From the NCBI RefSeq assembly GCF_900215535.1, contig NZ_OCND01000003.1, positions 193,737-257,736 on the forward strand: a stretch of DNA of 64,000 nucleotides. The letters run 5' to 3'. This document shows, piece by piece, positions 1 to 9,281 of the stretch (position 1 is its first letter; every line of letters begins with the position of its first letter). The notes under the pieces were generated by a model. That model was given only the letters and a program-made list of their open reading frames with translations. It was not told where the DNA came from and made no database searches. The translations under genes were made by a program, and so were the position numbers. Origin of the DNA: Pseudoxanthomonas wuyuanensis (GTDB lineage Bacteria; Pseudomonadota; Gammaproteobacteria; Xanthomonadales; Xanthomonadaceae).

Positions 1-660
1 CGCATCGACCAGCACGTGCTCCAGCCGCACGTCGGCGAACTCATCGCGGCCGATGCGGGCGGTGACATCGCGCCACAGCCGCGAGGTTTCCAGCACGTTG
101 GCCTTGTCCACCGAAACCAGGTAACCGCGGCGCTGGCGCGCCAGCCTGAACGCGCTGCGCACCACGCGCTCGATTTCGTCGACGCTGTAGCTGCACAGGT
201 CGCTGGCGCTGTCGGCGCTGCGGGTCTTGTCGCCGAAATAGATGCCACCGGTCAGCTCGCGCACGACCATGATGTCGACGCCGGTCAGCAGGTGCGGCTT
301 GATCGGCGAAGCGTTCAGCGCCGCCGGATGCGGGCGCACCGGACGCAGGTTGGCGAACAGGCCAAGCCCCTTGCGCAGCGCCAGCAGGCCCTGCTCGGGC
401 CGGATCCTGGCGTTCGGATCCGACCACTTGGGCCCGCCGACCGCGCCCAGCAGCACGGCATCGGCTTTCTGGCAGGCGGCCAGCGTGGCCGCCGGCAGCG
501 GGTCGCCATGCTTGTCGATGGCGATGCCGCCGATATCGTGCTCGTGGAAAGCGAACTCGTGGCCATAGCGGCGCGCAACGGTGCGCAACACCGACAGCGC
601 GGCGGCGGTGACTTCGGGGCCGATGCCGTCACCTGGCAGAACGACAATATTGGCTTGCAT
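1..660 (-). CDS. leuB: 3-isopropylmalate dehydrogenase, partial (first 220 residues)
   Basis: This enzyme oxidises and decarboxylates 3-isopropylmalate to 2-oxoisocaproate with NAD in the cytoplasm, the third step of leucine synthesis. The reading frame starts at the ATG complementary to 658-660 and stays open to the window edge, so the C-terminal part is missing. The sequence shows GDGIGPEV at residues 10-17, LTGGIYFGDKTR in the middle, and the substrate/metal-loop stretch VDKANVLETSRLWR near the break. These identify the isocitrate/isopropylmalate dehydrogenase family, and the leuCD neighbours decide for isopropylmalate. It lies 71 bases downstream of leuD on the same strand and is the last visible gene of the ilv-leu superoperon. 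Confidence 0.95.
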   Translation of the reverse strand, partial: MQANIVVLPGDGIGPEVTAAALSVLRTVARRYGHEFAFHEHDIGGIAIDKHGDPLPAATLAACQKADAVLLGAVGGPKWSDPNARIRPEQGLLALRKGLGLFANLRPVRPHPAALNASPIKPHLLTGVDIMVVRELTGGIYFGDKTRSADSASDLCSYSVDEIERVVRSAFRLARQRRGYLVSVDKANVLETSRLWRDVTARIGRDEFADVRLEHVLVDA

Positions 661-731
661 GGCGGGATTTCCTGGTTCAGAACGTGTGGGGTGTTGTCCG
701 CTTGCCCGTGGATACGGGCGTGGGCGAATGG

Positions 732-1307
732 CTAGAGACGGTGTTCTTCGTAGCGGCCTATCTCGTCCGTACGGGCCAGCAGGTAGCCCAGTTCGTCGAC
801 GCCTTCGATCAGGCAGGTCTGGGCGAAGGCGTCCAGCGGGAAGCTGAAGGTGGACCCATCGGGCGTGCGCAGTTCGCGCGCCGCGATATCGATCACCAAC
901 TCGTCATCCGGGCGCTGCATCAGCGACTGCACGATGGCTTCGTCCAGCACGATCGGCAGCAGGCCGTTCTTCAGGCTGTTGCTGCGGAAGATGTCGGCGA
1001 TTTCGCTGCTGACGATGGCGCGCAGGCCCAGATCGGTCAGCGCCCACGGCGCGTGCTCGCGCGAGGAGCCGCAGCCGAAGTTGCGGCCGGCCAGCAGGAT
1101 GCTGCGGCCGGCGTTCTCCGGCCGGTTGAACGCGAACGCCGGATTGGGCGAGCCGTCGGCCTGCCAGCGCCAGTCGTTGAAGGCGTGCTTGCCCAGGCCG
1201 GCGCGCTCGGTAGTGGACAGGAAGCGGGCGGGGATGATCTGGTCGGTGTCGATGTTGGTCTCGCGCAGCACCACGCTGCGGGATTTCAATGTGTGGAAAC
1301 CGGTCAT
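732..1307 (-). CDS. leuD: 3-isopropylmalate dehydratase small subunit
   Basis: Small subunit (191 aa) of isopropylmalate isomerase, which with LeuC converts 2-isopropylmalate to 3-isopropylmalate. The swivelling-domain signature GRNFGCGSSREHAPWAL is near residue 75, preceded by NIDTDQIIPARFL close to the N-terminus. Both are family hallmarks, and the length is normal. It follows leuC on the same strand after an unusual 209-base gap filled with purine/pyrimidine repeats, and precedes leuB by 71 bases. That the repeat-filled gap is still part of one transcript is inference. Confidence 0.95.
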   Translation of the reverse strand: MTGFHTLKSRSVVLRETNIDTDQIIPARFLSTTERAGLGKHAFNDWRWQADGSPNPAFAFNRPENAGRSILLAGRNFGCGSSREHAPWALTDLGLRAIVSSEIADIFRSNSLKNGLLPIVLDEAIVQSLMQRPDDELVIDIAARELRTPDGSTFSFPLDAFAQTCLIEGVDELGYLLARTDEIGRYEEHRL

Positions 1308-1327
1308 GAGGAAAGGCCAGGAACGAG

Positions 1328-1512
1328 AGAGGAGGAACAGATGAAGAGGAACGAGTGAAGAGAAACGAGGAACGAGTGGAGAGGAGTGAGAAATGAGGGT
1401 GGGGAGTTGCTGCTTTTACTCATCACTCACTCCTCTTCACTCGTTTCTAGCTTCTGAGGAGTGAGGAGGAGGTGCCTTTACTCGTTTCTCACTCCTCTTC
1501 ACTCGTTCCTCG
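1328..1512. repeat. Degenerate GAACGAGTGAAGAG repeats forming a long inverted repeat
   Basis: The leuC-leuD gap is almost wholly built from variants of GAACGAGTGAAGAGGAGTGA. Forward copies lie at about 1346-1397 and reverse copies at 1426-1447 and 1481-1508. The 28 bases at 1370-1397 match the reverse complement of 1481-1508 at 26 positions, so a transcript could fold into a large stem. No coding potential is apparent. Confidence 0.8.
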
Positions 1513-1516
1513 CTTT

Positions 1517-2929
1517 TCAAGCCGCGGCGAACAGTTCGCGCGGGTCGCTGACGCGGCCGTTCACCGCAGCCCAGGCCGCGGTCAGCGGCGAGGCCAGCAG
1601 CGTGCGCGAACCGGGACCCTGGCGGCCTTCGAAATTGCGGTTGCTGGTACTGACCGCCAGTTGCCCGGGCGCGACCAGATCGCCGTTCATCGCGATGCAC
1701 ATCGAGCAGCCGGGCTCGCGCCATTCGGCGCCGGCATCGCGGACGATGCGGTCGATGCCTTCGGCTTCGGCCTCGCGCTTGACCTGTTCCGAACCCGGCA
1801 CCACCAGCATGCGTACGCGCGGGTCGACCTTGCGGTCGCGCAGCACCGAGGCGACCGCGCGCATGTCGCTGAGCCGGCCGTTGGTGCAGGAACCGACGAA
1901 CACCACGTCCACCGCAGTGCCTTCCAGCGCATGTCCGGATTCGAATGCCATGTAGTCCAGCGACTTCTGCGCGGCGGCATCGTTGGCGGCGGGAATCGGG
2001 CGGTCCACGGCGATGGCGGTGCCGGGGTGGGTGCCCCAGGTCAGGGTGGGGCGGATGTCGCGGGCGTCGATTTCGACCTCCACATCGAAGCGCGCGCCTT
2101 CGTCGCTGCGCAGCTGCGACCAGCGCGCCCTGGCGGCTTCGAACGCCTCGCCCTTCGGCGCACGCGGCGCCTTCGCCAGCCAGGCGTAGGTGGTGTTGTC
2201 CGGCGCCACCATGCCGGCGCGGGCGCCGGCCTCGATGGACATGTTGCACAGGGTCATGCGCTGTTCCATGTCCATCGCGCGGATGGTGGAGCCGCGGTAT
2301 TCGATGACGTGGCCGGTGCCGCCGTTGACGCCGATCACGCCGATGATGTGCAGGATCACGTCCTTGGCGCCGACACCCGGCGCCAGTTCGCCGTCGACGG
2401 TGATCGCCATGGTCCTGGCCTTGCGCTGCAGCAGGCATTGGGTGGCCAGTACATGGCCGACTTCGCTGGTGCCGATGCCGAACGCCAGCGCACCGAACGC
2501 GCCGTGGGTGGAGGTGTGGCTGTCGCCGCAGACAATCGTCATGCCGGGCTGGGTGAAGCCCAGCTCCGGCGCGATGACATGGACGATGCCGCGATGATCC
2601 GAAGCCAGATCGAACAGCTCGATGCCGGTGGCGGCGCAGTTGCGCGCCAGCATGTCGACCTGGGATTCCGATGCCTTGGTGTAGTAGGGCAGCTTGCCAT
2701 CGGGACCGGCCGGCAGGGTCGGCGTGGAGTGATCCATCGTTGCCTTGGTCAGATCCGGGCGGCGCGGCTTCAGGCCGCGCGAGGCCAGTTCGGTGAACGC
2801 CTGCGGCGAGGTGACCTCGTGGATCAGGTGCAGGTCGATGTACAGCACCGCGGGTGCGGCGTCGGTTTCGGGGACAACGACGTGGGCGTCCCACAGTTTG
2901 TCGAACAGAGTGCGTGGTGCGGTGGTCAT
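1517..2929 (-). CDS. leuC: 3-isopropylmalate dehydratase large subunit
   Basis: Large 4Fe-4S subunit (470 aa) of isopropylmalate isomerase, working with LeuD in leucine synthesis. Cluster-ligand motifs are visible as [16 protein letters not shown] and [11 protein letters not shown] in the second half, and [18 protein letters not shown] in the first half. The frame stays open upstream to about 3166, but the extension is unlike any LeuC. I chose the ATG at 2929, which gives [16 protein letters not shown], the usual start of the family. It lies 103 bases downstream of leuA on the same strand. Confidence 0.96.
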   Translation of the reverse strand: MTTAPRTLFDKLWDAHVVVPETDAAPAVLYIDLHLIHEVTSPQAFTELASRGLKPRRPDLTKATMDHSTPTLPAGPDGKLPYYTKASESQVDMLARNCAATGIELFDLASDHRGIVHVIAPELGFTQPGMTIVCGDSHTSTHGAFGALAFGIGTSEVGHVLATQCLLQRKARTMAITVDGELAPGVGAKDVILHIIGVIGVNGGTGHVIEYRGSTIRAMDMEQRMTLCNMSIEAGARAGMVAPDNTTYAWLAKAPRAPKGEAFEAARARWSQLRSDEGARFDVEVEIDARDIRPTLTWGTHPGTAIAVDRPIPAANDAAAQKSLDYMAFESGHALEGTAVDVVFVGSCTNGRLSDMRAVASVLRDRKVDPRVRMLVVPGSEQVKREAEAEGIDRIVRDAGAEWREPGCSMCIAMNGDLVAPGQLAVSTSNRNFEGRQGPGSRTLLASPLTAAWAAVNGRVSDPRELFAAA

Positions 2930-3032
2930 GCGTGGATTCCGGAAGCGCCTGGCATGGTAGGTATCGGGAAGAACCCGTAGTCCGCTGCCGTCATCGCAGC
3001 GTTTCCGGGGGCGGCGGCGGTGCCCAGTGCGT

Positions 3033-4592
3033 TCATGCTGCCGCCATTTCCTGTTGCGCCGTACGCCGCTGCCGCAACAGGCGGTTGGCCACATCCAGCC
3101 AGGCCAGCGCGCTGGCTTCGATGATGTCGGGACTGGTGCCGCTGCCTTCGTAGTCCTTTTCCTCAAAGCGCACGCTCAGGTTGGCTTCGCCGCGCGCATC
3201 GGCGCCCAGGCCGACGCTGTGCACCTGGTAGCTCTCCAGCGTCAGGTCGACGCCGGTGGCGGCCGCCAGTGCGCCGAACAGCGCATCGACCGGGCCATCG
3301 CCTTCGGCGGTCTCGAACACGCGCTGGCCGTCCGGATCCGACAGCTCCACGGTGGCGCGCGCGCGATGGCCGGCATCGCTGACCGTCATCGATGCCAGCC
3401 GGTAGCCCAGCGTCTCGGCGCCTTCCTGCATCAGCGTCTGCAGATCCGCATCCTCGACCACGCGCTGCTTCTCGCACAGGGCCTTGAACTCGGCGAACAC
3501 CAGGTCCAGTTCGCTTTCCTCCAGCAGATAGCCCAGCGCGCGCAGGCGCTGTTCGACCGCGGCGCGGCCACTGTGGCGGCCCAGCACCATCTGCGAGGAC
3601 GGCCAGCCGACGTCTTCCGGGCGCATGATTTCGTAGGTGCCGCGATGGCGCAGCATGCCGTGCTGGTGGATGCCGGCCTCGTGCGCGAACGCGTTGGCGC
3701 CGACGATGGCCTTGTTGCGCTGCACCGGCATGCCGACCAGCCGCGACAGCAGTTGCGAGGTGGCGACGATGCGGCGGGTGTCGATGCCGGTATCGGCATC
3801 GAAGTAGGCGCCGCGCACCTTCAGCGCCATCACCACTTCCTCCAGCGCGCAATTGCCGGCGCGTTCGCCGATGCCGTTGACGGCGCATTCGACCTGACGC
3901 GCACCGCCCTCGATCGCGGCCAGCGAATTGGCCACCGCCAGGCCCAGGTCGTTGTGGCAGTGGGTGCTGAACACCACATCCCTGGCACCGGGTACGTTGG
4001 CGATCATGCGCTGGAACAATCCGCGGATTTCGTTCGGGGTGGTATAGCCCACCGTGTCGGGCAGGTTGATGGTGCCGGCGCCGGCGGCGATGGCCGCGGC
4101 GATCACCTCGGCCAGGAAGTCCTCCTCGGTACGCAGCGCATCCTCGGCCGAGAATTCGACATCGCCGACGAAGCCGCGCGCGAACGCCACGTTCTCGGCC
4201 ACCGCATCCAGCACCTGCTGTTTGCTCATGCGCAGCTTGTGCTCGCGGTGCAGCGGGCTGGTGGACAGGAACAGGTGGATGCGCGGCCTGACGGTGCCGT
4301 CCAGCGCACGCACCGAAGCCTCGATGTCGGCGGGCCGGCAGCGCGACAGCACGCACAGCGAAGTGTCGCGCAGTTCGCGGCCGATCAGCCCGGCGGCCTC
4401 GCGGTCGGACTGCGAGCTGGCCGGAAAGCCGGTCTCGATGGCGTCCACGCCCAGCTCGGCCAGGGCGCGCGCCATCACCAGCTTCTGCTGCGGAGTCATG
4501 CTGCAGCCGGGCGACTGCTCGCCATCGCGCAGCGTGGTGTCGAAGATGCGTACGTACGCAGGCTTGGGGGCGGATTGGGAAGTCGTGTTCAC
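3033..4592 (-). CDS. leuA: 2-isopropylmalate synthase
   Basis: This enzyme condenses acetyl-CoA with 2-oxoisovalerate, the committed step of leucine synthesis. The 519-residue protein has [17 protein letters not shown] near residue 20 (metal and substrate binding) and the second signature [18 protein letters not shown]-terminal section of about 120 residues fits the LeuA allosteric dimer domain. The start is a GTG at 4592, giving [17 protein letters not shown]. The stop of ilvA overlaps it as GTGA, so translation is probably coupled. A longer open frame upstream (to 5423) is the shadow of ilvA. Leucine feedback is expected from the family, not shown here. Confidence 0.95.
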   Translation of the reverse strand: MNTTSQSAPKPAYVRIFDTTLRDGEQSPGCSMTPQQKLVMARALAELGVDAIETGFPASSQSDREAAGLIGRELRDTSLCVLSRCRPADIEASVRALDGTVRPRIHLFLSTSPLHREHKLRMSKQQVLDAVAENVAFARGFVGDVEFSAEDALRTEEDFLAEVIAAAIAAGAGTINLPDTVGYTTPNEIRGLFQRMIANVPGARDVVFSTHCHNDLGLAVANSLAAIEGGARQVECAVNGIGERAGNCALEEVVMALKVRGAYFDADTGIDTRRIVATSQLLSRLVGMPVQRNKAIVGANAFAHEAGIHQHGMLRHRGTYEIMRPEDVGWPSSQMVLGRHSGRAAVEQRLRALGYLLEESELDLVFAEFKALCEKQRVVEDADLQTLMQEGAETLGYRLASMTVSDAGHRARATVELSDPDGQRVFETAEGDGPVDALFGALAAATGVDLTLESYQVHSVGLGADARGEANLSVRFEEKDYEGSGTSPDIIEASALAWLDVANRLLRQRRTAQQEMAAA

Positions 4593-5707
4593 CAGGTGGA
4601 TTCCTCTTCTACTTCGACTGCGATACGCCGTGCCTTGACCGGCATGACGGTGGTGATGGGGGGTAGGGTGGAAACGGGAGACACCGCCGGCACGGCGGCC
4701 GCCGCTTCGGCAGTGCGCCGGCGCGGCTTGCGCGGCGGCCGCGGGCGCACTTCGGACAGCAGGCGCGCCAACACGGTGGCATCGATGTTGCCGCCGGACA
4801 CCACCGCGCACTTGCGCTTGCCGGCCACGCGGCGGCCGGCCGCCAGCGCCAGCGCGCCGGCGCCCTCGGCGATGACGTGTTCTTCCAGCGCCAGCCGGAC
4901 CAGGGTTTCGCGCAGTTCGGCTTCGCGGACGATGACGATGTCGTCCAGCAGGTTGGCGCACAGGCGGCGGGTGATGAAGCCGGGCACCTTGACCCGCACG
5001 CCGTCGGCCAGCGAGGCAACCGGGTCCTTGGCCGCGGTGTCGCCTTTCAGCGCGCGAACCATCGAATCGACGCCTTCGACCTGGGCGCCGACCACGCGCA
5101 CGCCCTGCGATTTCAGCGCCAGCGCCACGCCGGAAGCCAGGCCGCCGCCGCCGATCGGAACGATCACCACATCCGGCGCATACGGTGCGATCTCGATGCC
5201 GACCGTGCCCTGGCCGGCGATGACATCGGGATCGTCGAACGCGGACAGGAAGCGGTAGCCGTTCTGTTCGGCCAGTTCGCGGGCGAACAGGAAGGCCTCG
5301 TCGTAGCTGTTGCCGTGCTGGCGCACGGTGGCGCCCCAGTGGGCGACGCCGGCAATCTTGGTTTCCGGCGCGCCATGCGGCATCACCGTGATCGCCTGCA
5401 CGCCCAGCCGGTAGGCCGACCATGCCAGCCCTTGCGCATGGTTGCCGGCCGAGGCGCAGATGACCGGACGGCGATCGCCGCGTTCGCGCGCGGCCAGCAG
5501 CGCATTCAGCGCGCCGCGGACCTTGTACGAACCGGTGCGCTGCAGGTTCTCCAGCTTCAGCATCACGCCGAAACGCTCGGCGTGATGCAGCGGCGTGGCG
5601 GGCAGATAGCGCCGCAGCCGCGCCTGCGCCGCCAGCACATCGGCCACGGTGACGACGACGTCGCCGACGTCCGGATCGTTGCTGGCGGTGGCGAGACTGT
5701 CAGGCAC
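4589..5707 (-). CDS. ilvA: Threonine deaminase, catalytic domain only
   Basis: PLP enzyme that deaminates threonine to 2-oxobutyrate, the entry step of isoleucine synthesis. The PLP lysine lies in [13 protein letters not shown] and the phosphate-binding loop is [10 protein letters not shown]. After the catalytic fold (about 320 residues) there is no ACT-like regulatory domain. Instead the protein ends in an Arg/Pro/Ala-rich tail ([12 protein letters not shown] and onward). The start is uncertain: a GTG at 5707 (372 aa) begins just before the conserved part, and ATGs at 5818 and 5860 would add residues encoded by an intergenic repeat. The gene follows ilvM and its TGA overlaps the leuA start by 4 bases. 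Confidence 0.9.
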   Translation of the reverse strand: MPDSLATASNDPDVGDVVVTVADVLAAQARLRRYLPATPLHHAERFGVMLKLENLQRTGSYKVRGALNALLAARERGDRRPVICASAGNHAQGLAWSAYRLGVQAITVMPHGAPETKIAGVAHWGATVRQHGNSYDEAFLFARELAEQNGYRFLSAFDDPDVIAGQGTVGIEIAPYAPDVVIVPIGGGGLASGVALALKSQGVRVVGAQVEGVDSMVRALKGDTAAKDPVASLADGVRVKVPGFITRRLCANLLDDIVIVREAELRETLVRLALEEHVIAEGAGALALAAGRRVAGKRKCAVVSGGNIDATVLARLLSEVRPRPPRKPRRRTAEAAAAVPAVSPVSTLPPITTVMPVKARRIAVEVEEESTW

Positions 5708-5708
5708 T

Positions 5709-5750
5709 TTGAAGCCGGGAACGGGGAATCGGGAACGGGGAATGGAAGTG
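5709..5750. repeat. GGGAAtCGGGAAcGGGGAA minisatellite-like repeat
   Basis: Tandem degenerate units related to GGGAACGGGGAATC lie in the ilvM-ilvA gap, overlapping the possible longer N-terminus of ilvA. The same unit recurs at 31910-31935 and inverted at 31996-32010. From memory, such repeats are common between genes in Xanthomonadaceae. Confidence 0.6.
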
Positions 5751-5887
5751 CGCTGGTGACGGTTGGAGAAGACGCCTCCGGGAAGCGGACGCTGCGATAG
5801 GACGGGCACGCGGCGCATCAGCAAAACGGAAGTTTCCGCTCGCCATTTGCCGCACCTCATTCCCGCTTTCGCTCGGCAATGCCTGCT

Positions 5888-6142
5888 TCATGTCGCAGCC
5901 TCCACCGTCTCCAGCGCCGTCACCACCACCGACTCGCAGTCGTAGATCTTCTGCATCTGCAGACGCAGGGATTCCGGCGGACGGTTGCCGTCCACCACCA
6001 GCTGCAGGCGCCAGCGGCCGTCGCCGGCGGCGGGTTCGCCGCTGATCGCCTGCGGGGTGAAGCCGCGGCGTTCGGCCATGCCGATCACGCGGGTCAGCGC
6101 GCCTTCGGCCGGTTTCAACACCAGGTCAAGCCGGTATCGCAT
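5888..6142 (-). CDS. ilvM: Acetolactate synthase small (regulatory) subunit
   Basis: A short 84-residue ACT-type subunit of the IlvM kind. It should bind IlvG and stabilise or regulate acetohydroxyacid synthase. It begins [20 protein letters not shown], has the ACT-like pattern of a beta strand followed by VIGMAERRGF, and ends with ALETVEAAT. It is much shorter than IlvN/IlvH subunits (about 160 aa) and matches the IlvM length. The start ATG at 6142 lies inside the 3' end of ilvG (17-base overlap), which fixes the start and suggests translational coupling. The open frame extends further upstream, but that part is the shadow of ilvG. Confidence 0.9.
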   Translation of the reverse strand: MRYRLDLVLKPAEGALTRVIGMAERRGFTPQAISGEPAAGDGRWRLQLVVDGNRPPESLRLQMQKIYDCESVVVTALETVEAAT

Positions 6143-7856
6143 GGGTCGTGGGTTCCTGGGTCTGTTTGGCCGGATTGGCGTCCAGCATCGTGCTGTTGGC
6201 GTGGTTGGGCGGCACCAGCGGCCAGACATTGGCCTTGATGTCGATGGCCACATGCAGCATCGCCGGACCCGGCTGGGCCAGCAGTTCGGCCAGCGCGTCT
6301 TCGACCTGGTTGCGCTGATCGATGCGGCGCGCCGGAATGCCGAACACCTGCGCCAGCGCGGCGAAGTCCGGGTTGTCGGACAGATCGATTTCGCTGTAGC
6401 GCTCGGCGAAGAACAGCTCCTGCCACTGCCGCACCATGCCCAGCGCGCTGTTGTCCAGCAGCACGATCTTCACCGGCAGCTTGCAGCGGGCGATGGTGGC
6501 CAGCTCCTGCACGTTCATCATGAAGCTGCCATCGCCGCTGACCAGCACCACGGTGCGGTCGGGGCAGGCGAACTGCGCGCCCATCGCCGCCGGCAGGCCG
6601 AAACCCATCGTGCCCAGCGCGCCGCTGGTCAGATGGTTGCGCGGATGGTTGAACTTGCAGTGCTGCGCCACCCACATCTGGTGCTGGCCGACATCGCAGG
6701 CGATGATGGCGTCGGCCGGCGCGACCTCGCTCAGCCGCTTCAGCAGGCCGGGCGCATAGATGTCGGTGCCGGGCGCGTCGTAGCGGAAACCGAACTTCTC
6801 GCGGTGCTGGTAGCAGCGTTTGCGCCAGTCCTCGCAGGTGCTGCGCGCTGCCGACAGCGCACGCAGGCCGGTGGCGACATCGCCGGGGATGGCGATATCG
6901 GCGGTGCGCAGCTTGGAGATCTCGTAGGCGTCGGCATCCAGGTGGATGACCCGCGCGAACGGCGCGAATTCGGCCAGCTTGCCGGTGGCGCGGTCGTCGA
7001 AGCGCGCGCCGACCACGATCAGCAGATCCGACTCCTGCACCGCCATATTGGCCGCGCGGGTGCCGTGCATGCCCAGCATGCCCAGGTAGTGCGGGTGGTT
7101 GCCGGGCAGCGCGCCCAGGCCGCGCAGGGTCAGCACGGTGGGGATTTGCGTGGCATCGACGAACTGGCGGAACGCGTCCACGGCATCGGCCAGGGCAATG
7201 CCGCCGCCGCCATAGATGACCGGCTTCTCGGCGCCGGCGATCGCCGCCAGCGCTTCGGCCAGCGCCGCTTCTTCCGGCGCGGCAGGACGCTCGACGGTGG
7301 CCGATACCGGGGCCGGCAGATGCGAGGCATCGGCCATCTGCACGTCCTTGGGCAGATCGATCAGGACCGGACCGGGGCGGCCTTCGCGGGCGATGCGGAA
7401 GGCTTCGTTGACGATGCGCGGCAGATCGTCGACATGACGGGCGATGAAACTGTGCTTGACGATGGGCAGGGTCAGGCCGAACACGTCCAGTTCCTGGAAC
7501 GCGTCGGTGCCCATCAGCGGCGTCGCGACCTGGCCGGTCAGGCAGACCATCGGCACCGAGTCCAGCATCGCATCGGCGATGCCGGTGACCAGGTTGGAGG
7601 CACCCGGACCGGAGGTGGCCACGCACACGCCGACCTTGCCGCTGGCGCGCGCGTAACCGTTGGCCGCCAGCGCGGCGCCCTGCTCGTGCCGCACCAGGAT
7701 GTGGCGCAGCTTCGAATCCACCAGCGCGTCGTAGAACGGCATGATGGTGCCGCCCGGGTAGCCGAACAGCGTTTCCACGCCTTCGGCTTCCAGCGCCCGG
7801 GTCAGCCAGCGGGCGCCATTGCACGGAGTCGCGGCAGTGGCGGCGGCGGCGTTCAT
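6126..7856 (-). CDS. ilvG: Acetolactate synthase large (catalytic) subunit
   Basis: TPP enzyme (576 aa) that forms 2-acetolactate from pyruvate, or 2-aceto-2-hydroxybutyrate from pyruvate and 2-oxobutyrate. It shows the N-terminal motif [16 protein letters not shown], the catalytic glutamate in [15 protein letters not shown], and the TPP-binding [14 protein letters not shown] towards the C-terminus. The start ATG at 7856 overlaps the ilvC stop as ATGA and is preceded by coding sequence of another frame. A 1032-codon open frame upstream is an artefact of ilvC read out of frame. With IlvM it forms the valine-insensitive type of complex in enterobacteria; sensitivity here is unknown. Confidence 0.96.
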   Translation of the reverse strand: MNAAAATAATPCNGARWLTRALEAEGVETLFGYPGGTIMPFYDALVDSKLRHILVRHEQGAALAANGYARASGKVGVCVATSGPGASNLVTGIADAMLDSVPMVCLTGQVATPLMGTDAFQELDVFGLTLPIVKHSFIARHVDDLPRIVNEAFRIAREGRPGPVLIDLPKDVQMADASHLPAPVSATVERPAAPEEAALAEALAAIAGAEKPVIYGGGGIALADAVDAFRQFVDATQIPTVLTLRGLGALPGNHPHYLGMLGMHGTRAANMAVQESDLLIVVGARFDDRATGKLAEFAPFARVIHLDADAYEISKLRTADIAIPGDVATGLRALSAARSTCEDWRKRCYQHREKFGFRYDAPGTDIYAPGLLKRLSEVAPADAIIACDVGQHQMWVAQHCKFNHPRNHLTSGALGTMGFGLPAAMGAQFACPDRTVVLVSGDGSFMMNVQELATIARCKLPVKIVLLDNSALGMVRQWQELFFAERYSEIDLSDNPDFAALAQVFGIPARRIDQRNQVEDALAELLAQPGPAMLHVAIDIKANVWPLVPPNHANSTMLDANPAKQTQEPTTHAIPA

Positions 7857-8881
7857 GCGGCGGCGGCCCGGTCGTCGGGACTCGCGTCGTCGGTGTCCGG
7901 CTGCGAGGCGTTGGCCTGCAGCCACACCATCTTGGCGCGCAGCTGCTTGCCGACCGCTTCGATCGGGTGATCCAGATCGGCCTGCTTGAACTTGTTGTAG
8001 TTGGGCAGACCGGCTTCGTACTCGGCGACCCAGTTCTTGGTGAAGGTGCCGTTCTGGATGTCGGTCAGCACATCCTTCATGCGTGCCTTGACGCTGGCGT
8101 CTATCACGCGCGGGCCGCTGACGTAGTCGCCGTACTGCGCGGTCTCGGAGACGAATTCCAGCATGCGGGTGATGCCGCCTTCGTAGAACAGGTCGACGAT
8201 GAGCTTCAGCTCGTGCAGCACTTCGTAGTAGGCGATTTCCGGCTGGTAGCCGGCTTCCACCAGGGTTTCGAAACCGGCCTGCACCAGCGACGACGCGCCG
8301 CCGCACAGCACGGCCTGTTCGCCGAACAGATCGGTCTCGGTCTCTTCCTTGAAGGTGGTCTTGATGATGTTGGCGCGGGCGCCGCCCAGGCCGGCCGCGT
8401 AGGCCAGCGCCAGCGCCTCGGCGTTGCCGCTCCGGTCCTGATGGACGGCGTAGATGCACGGCACGCCGCGGCCGATTTCGTATTCGCGGCGGACCAGCGC
8501 GCCGGGGCCCTTCGGCGCGACCAGCACCACGTCCAGGTCTTCGCGCGGGGCGACCAGGCCGTAGTGCACGTTCAGGCCATGCGCGAACAGCAGGCAGGCG
8601 CCCTGCTTCATGTTCGGCGCCAGCACGTCGTAGTACAGGTTCTTCTGCACCATGTCCGGGGTCAGCACGGCCACCAGGTCGGCATCCTTGACCGCCTCGG
8701 CCGGCGTCTTGACCACGAACCCGTCGGCCTGCGCCTTGGCCTCGGTCGGGCCGCCCGGCCGCAGGCCGACGGTGACGTCGAAGCCGGATTCGCGCAGGTT
8801 GAGCGCATGCGCGCGGCCCTGGCTGCCGTAGCCGACAATGGCAATCTTGGGTTGCGGGAGAGAGTTGGCGGCGGTGGTCAT
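7853..8881 (-). CDS. ilvC: Ketol-acid reductoisomerase (class I)
   Basis: NADPH- and magnesium-dependent isomerisation and reduction of acetohydroxy acids to dihydroxy acids, the second common step of valine, isoleucine and leucine synthesis. The 342-residue length is that of class I enzymes. The Rossmann motif is [14 protein letters not shown] at about residues 16-29, and the metal/catalytic acid segment is [12 protein letters not shown]. The C-terminal knotted domain contains [17 protein letters not shown]. The last 20 residues are Asp/Ala-rich. It is the first structural gene after the attenuator, and its stop overlaps the ilvG start. Confidence 0.97.
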   Translation of the reverse strand: MTTAANSLPQPKIAIVGYGSQGRAHALNLRESGFDVTVGLRPGGPTEAKAQADGFVVKTPAEAVKDADLVAVLTPDMVQKNLYYDVLAPNMKQGACLLFAHGLNVHYGLVAPREDLDVVLVAPKGPGALVRREYEIGRGVPCIYAVHQDRSGNAEALALAYAAGLGGARANIIKTTFKEETETDLFGEQAVLCGGASSLVQAGFETLVEAGYQPEIAYYEVLHELKLIVDLFYEGGITRMLEFVSETAQYGDYVSGPRVIDASVKARMKDVLTDIQNGTFTKNWVAEYEAGLPNYNKFKQADLDHPIEAVGKQLRAKMVWLQANASQPDTDDASPDDRAAAA

Positions 8882-8947
8882 GTGGCGGAGTTCCTTGGGA
8901 GAGCGGGTTGATGGATGAAGGTGGTTGGATAGAAACCTGCGGCAACA

Positions 8948-8978
8948 AAAAACCCCGCATCTTTCGGTGCGGGGTTTT
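8948..8978 (-). terminator. Attenuator terminator upstream of ilvC
   Basis: On the minus strand the bases read AAAACCCCGCA, a loop CCGAAAGA, TGCGGGGTTTT, then further T residues. This is an intrinsic terminator with a GC-rich stem and U tract. It lies between the leader peptide stop and ilvC, so it should stop transcription before the operon. The upstream arm CCCCGCACC (8966-8974) is complementary to bases 9018-9025 in the leader gene, giving a mutually exclusive antiterminator. Confidence 0.93.
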
Positions 8979-9001
8979 GCGAATCTGGCATCGTTTTCTG
9001 C

Positions 9002-9085
9002 TTACGCGCCTGTTCGTCCCGCACCTGTGGGCAAGGTAATAAGGACGAGGACGAGAATGGAGGCCGCGGGAATCGCGGTCTTCAT
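9002..9085 (-). CDS. ilv operon leader peptide (27 aa)
   Basis: A 27-codon frame beginning ATG at 9085 and ending TAA at 9002-9004. Its core reads SILVLVLITL: nine of ten consecutive codons from Ile10 to Leu18 are Ile, Leu or Val apart from one Thr. This is the classic signature of ribosome-mediated attenuation of branched-chain amino acid operons. It lies between a candidate promoter (-35 at 9149-9154) and the attenuator terminator. No strong Shine-Dalgarno is visible. Stalling at these codons should free the GGTGCGGG segment just downstream to pair with the terminator arm. Confidence 0.88.
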   Translation of the reverse strand: MKTAIPAASILVLVLITLPTGAGRTGA

Positions 9086-9125
9086 GGCGTCCGGCAGGGG
9101 CGTGTGGCGTTGCAACATGCGGCAA

Positions 9126-9154
9126 GAGAAACACGCCGGTTTGCGTCTTGTCAA
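9126..9154 (-). promoter_or_regulatory. Candidate sigma-70 promoter of the ilv-leu operon
   Basis: A perfect TTGACA lies on the minus strand at 9149-9154. Seventeen bases downstream is only a weak -10 (TTTCTC, 9126-9131). The position, about 40 bases before the leader ATG, is right for an attenuated operon. Confidence is limited by the poor -10. Confidence 0.4.
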
Positions 9155-9211
9155 GCAAGCGGCAAGGATTTTCTGTAATGTCCTGACGGCCGGCATATTT
9201 GTATGGGGATG

Positions 9212-9225
9212 GTTGCAGATGCAAC
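9212..9225. promoter_or_regulatory. Perfect dyad GTTGCAGATGCAAC between ilvC leader and ilvD
   Basis: Six-base arms GTTGCA and TGCAAC are separated by GA in the divergent region between the ilv leader promoter and ilvD. It is placed like an operator for a shared regulator. No protein is known from the sequence to bind it. Confidence 0.4.
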
Positions 9226-9281
9226 TATGAAAAACCCGCAGAATCGCCGCCCCCGCACCGCCTCGCAGCTCTCCGCAGACC

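Noticed and set aside
1328-1512. CRISPR array in the leuC-leuD gap
   Set aside because: The units are degenerate, purine-rich, in both orientations and without regular unique spacers; there are no cas genes.
3027-5258. A 743-codon plus-strand frame opposite leuA and ilvA
   Set aside because: It is an antisense shadow with skewed composition and no family motif. leuA and ilvA on the other strand are certain.
6126-9224. A 1032-codon minus-strand open frame spanning ilvG and the ilvC region
   Set aside because: Only the part from 7856 is ilvG. The upstream part is ilvC read in another frame, with the Arg/Pro-rich composition of such shadows.
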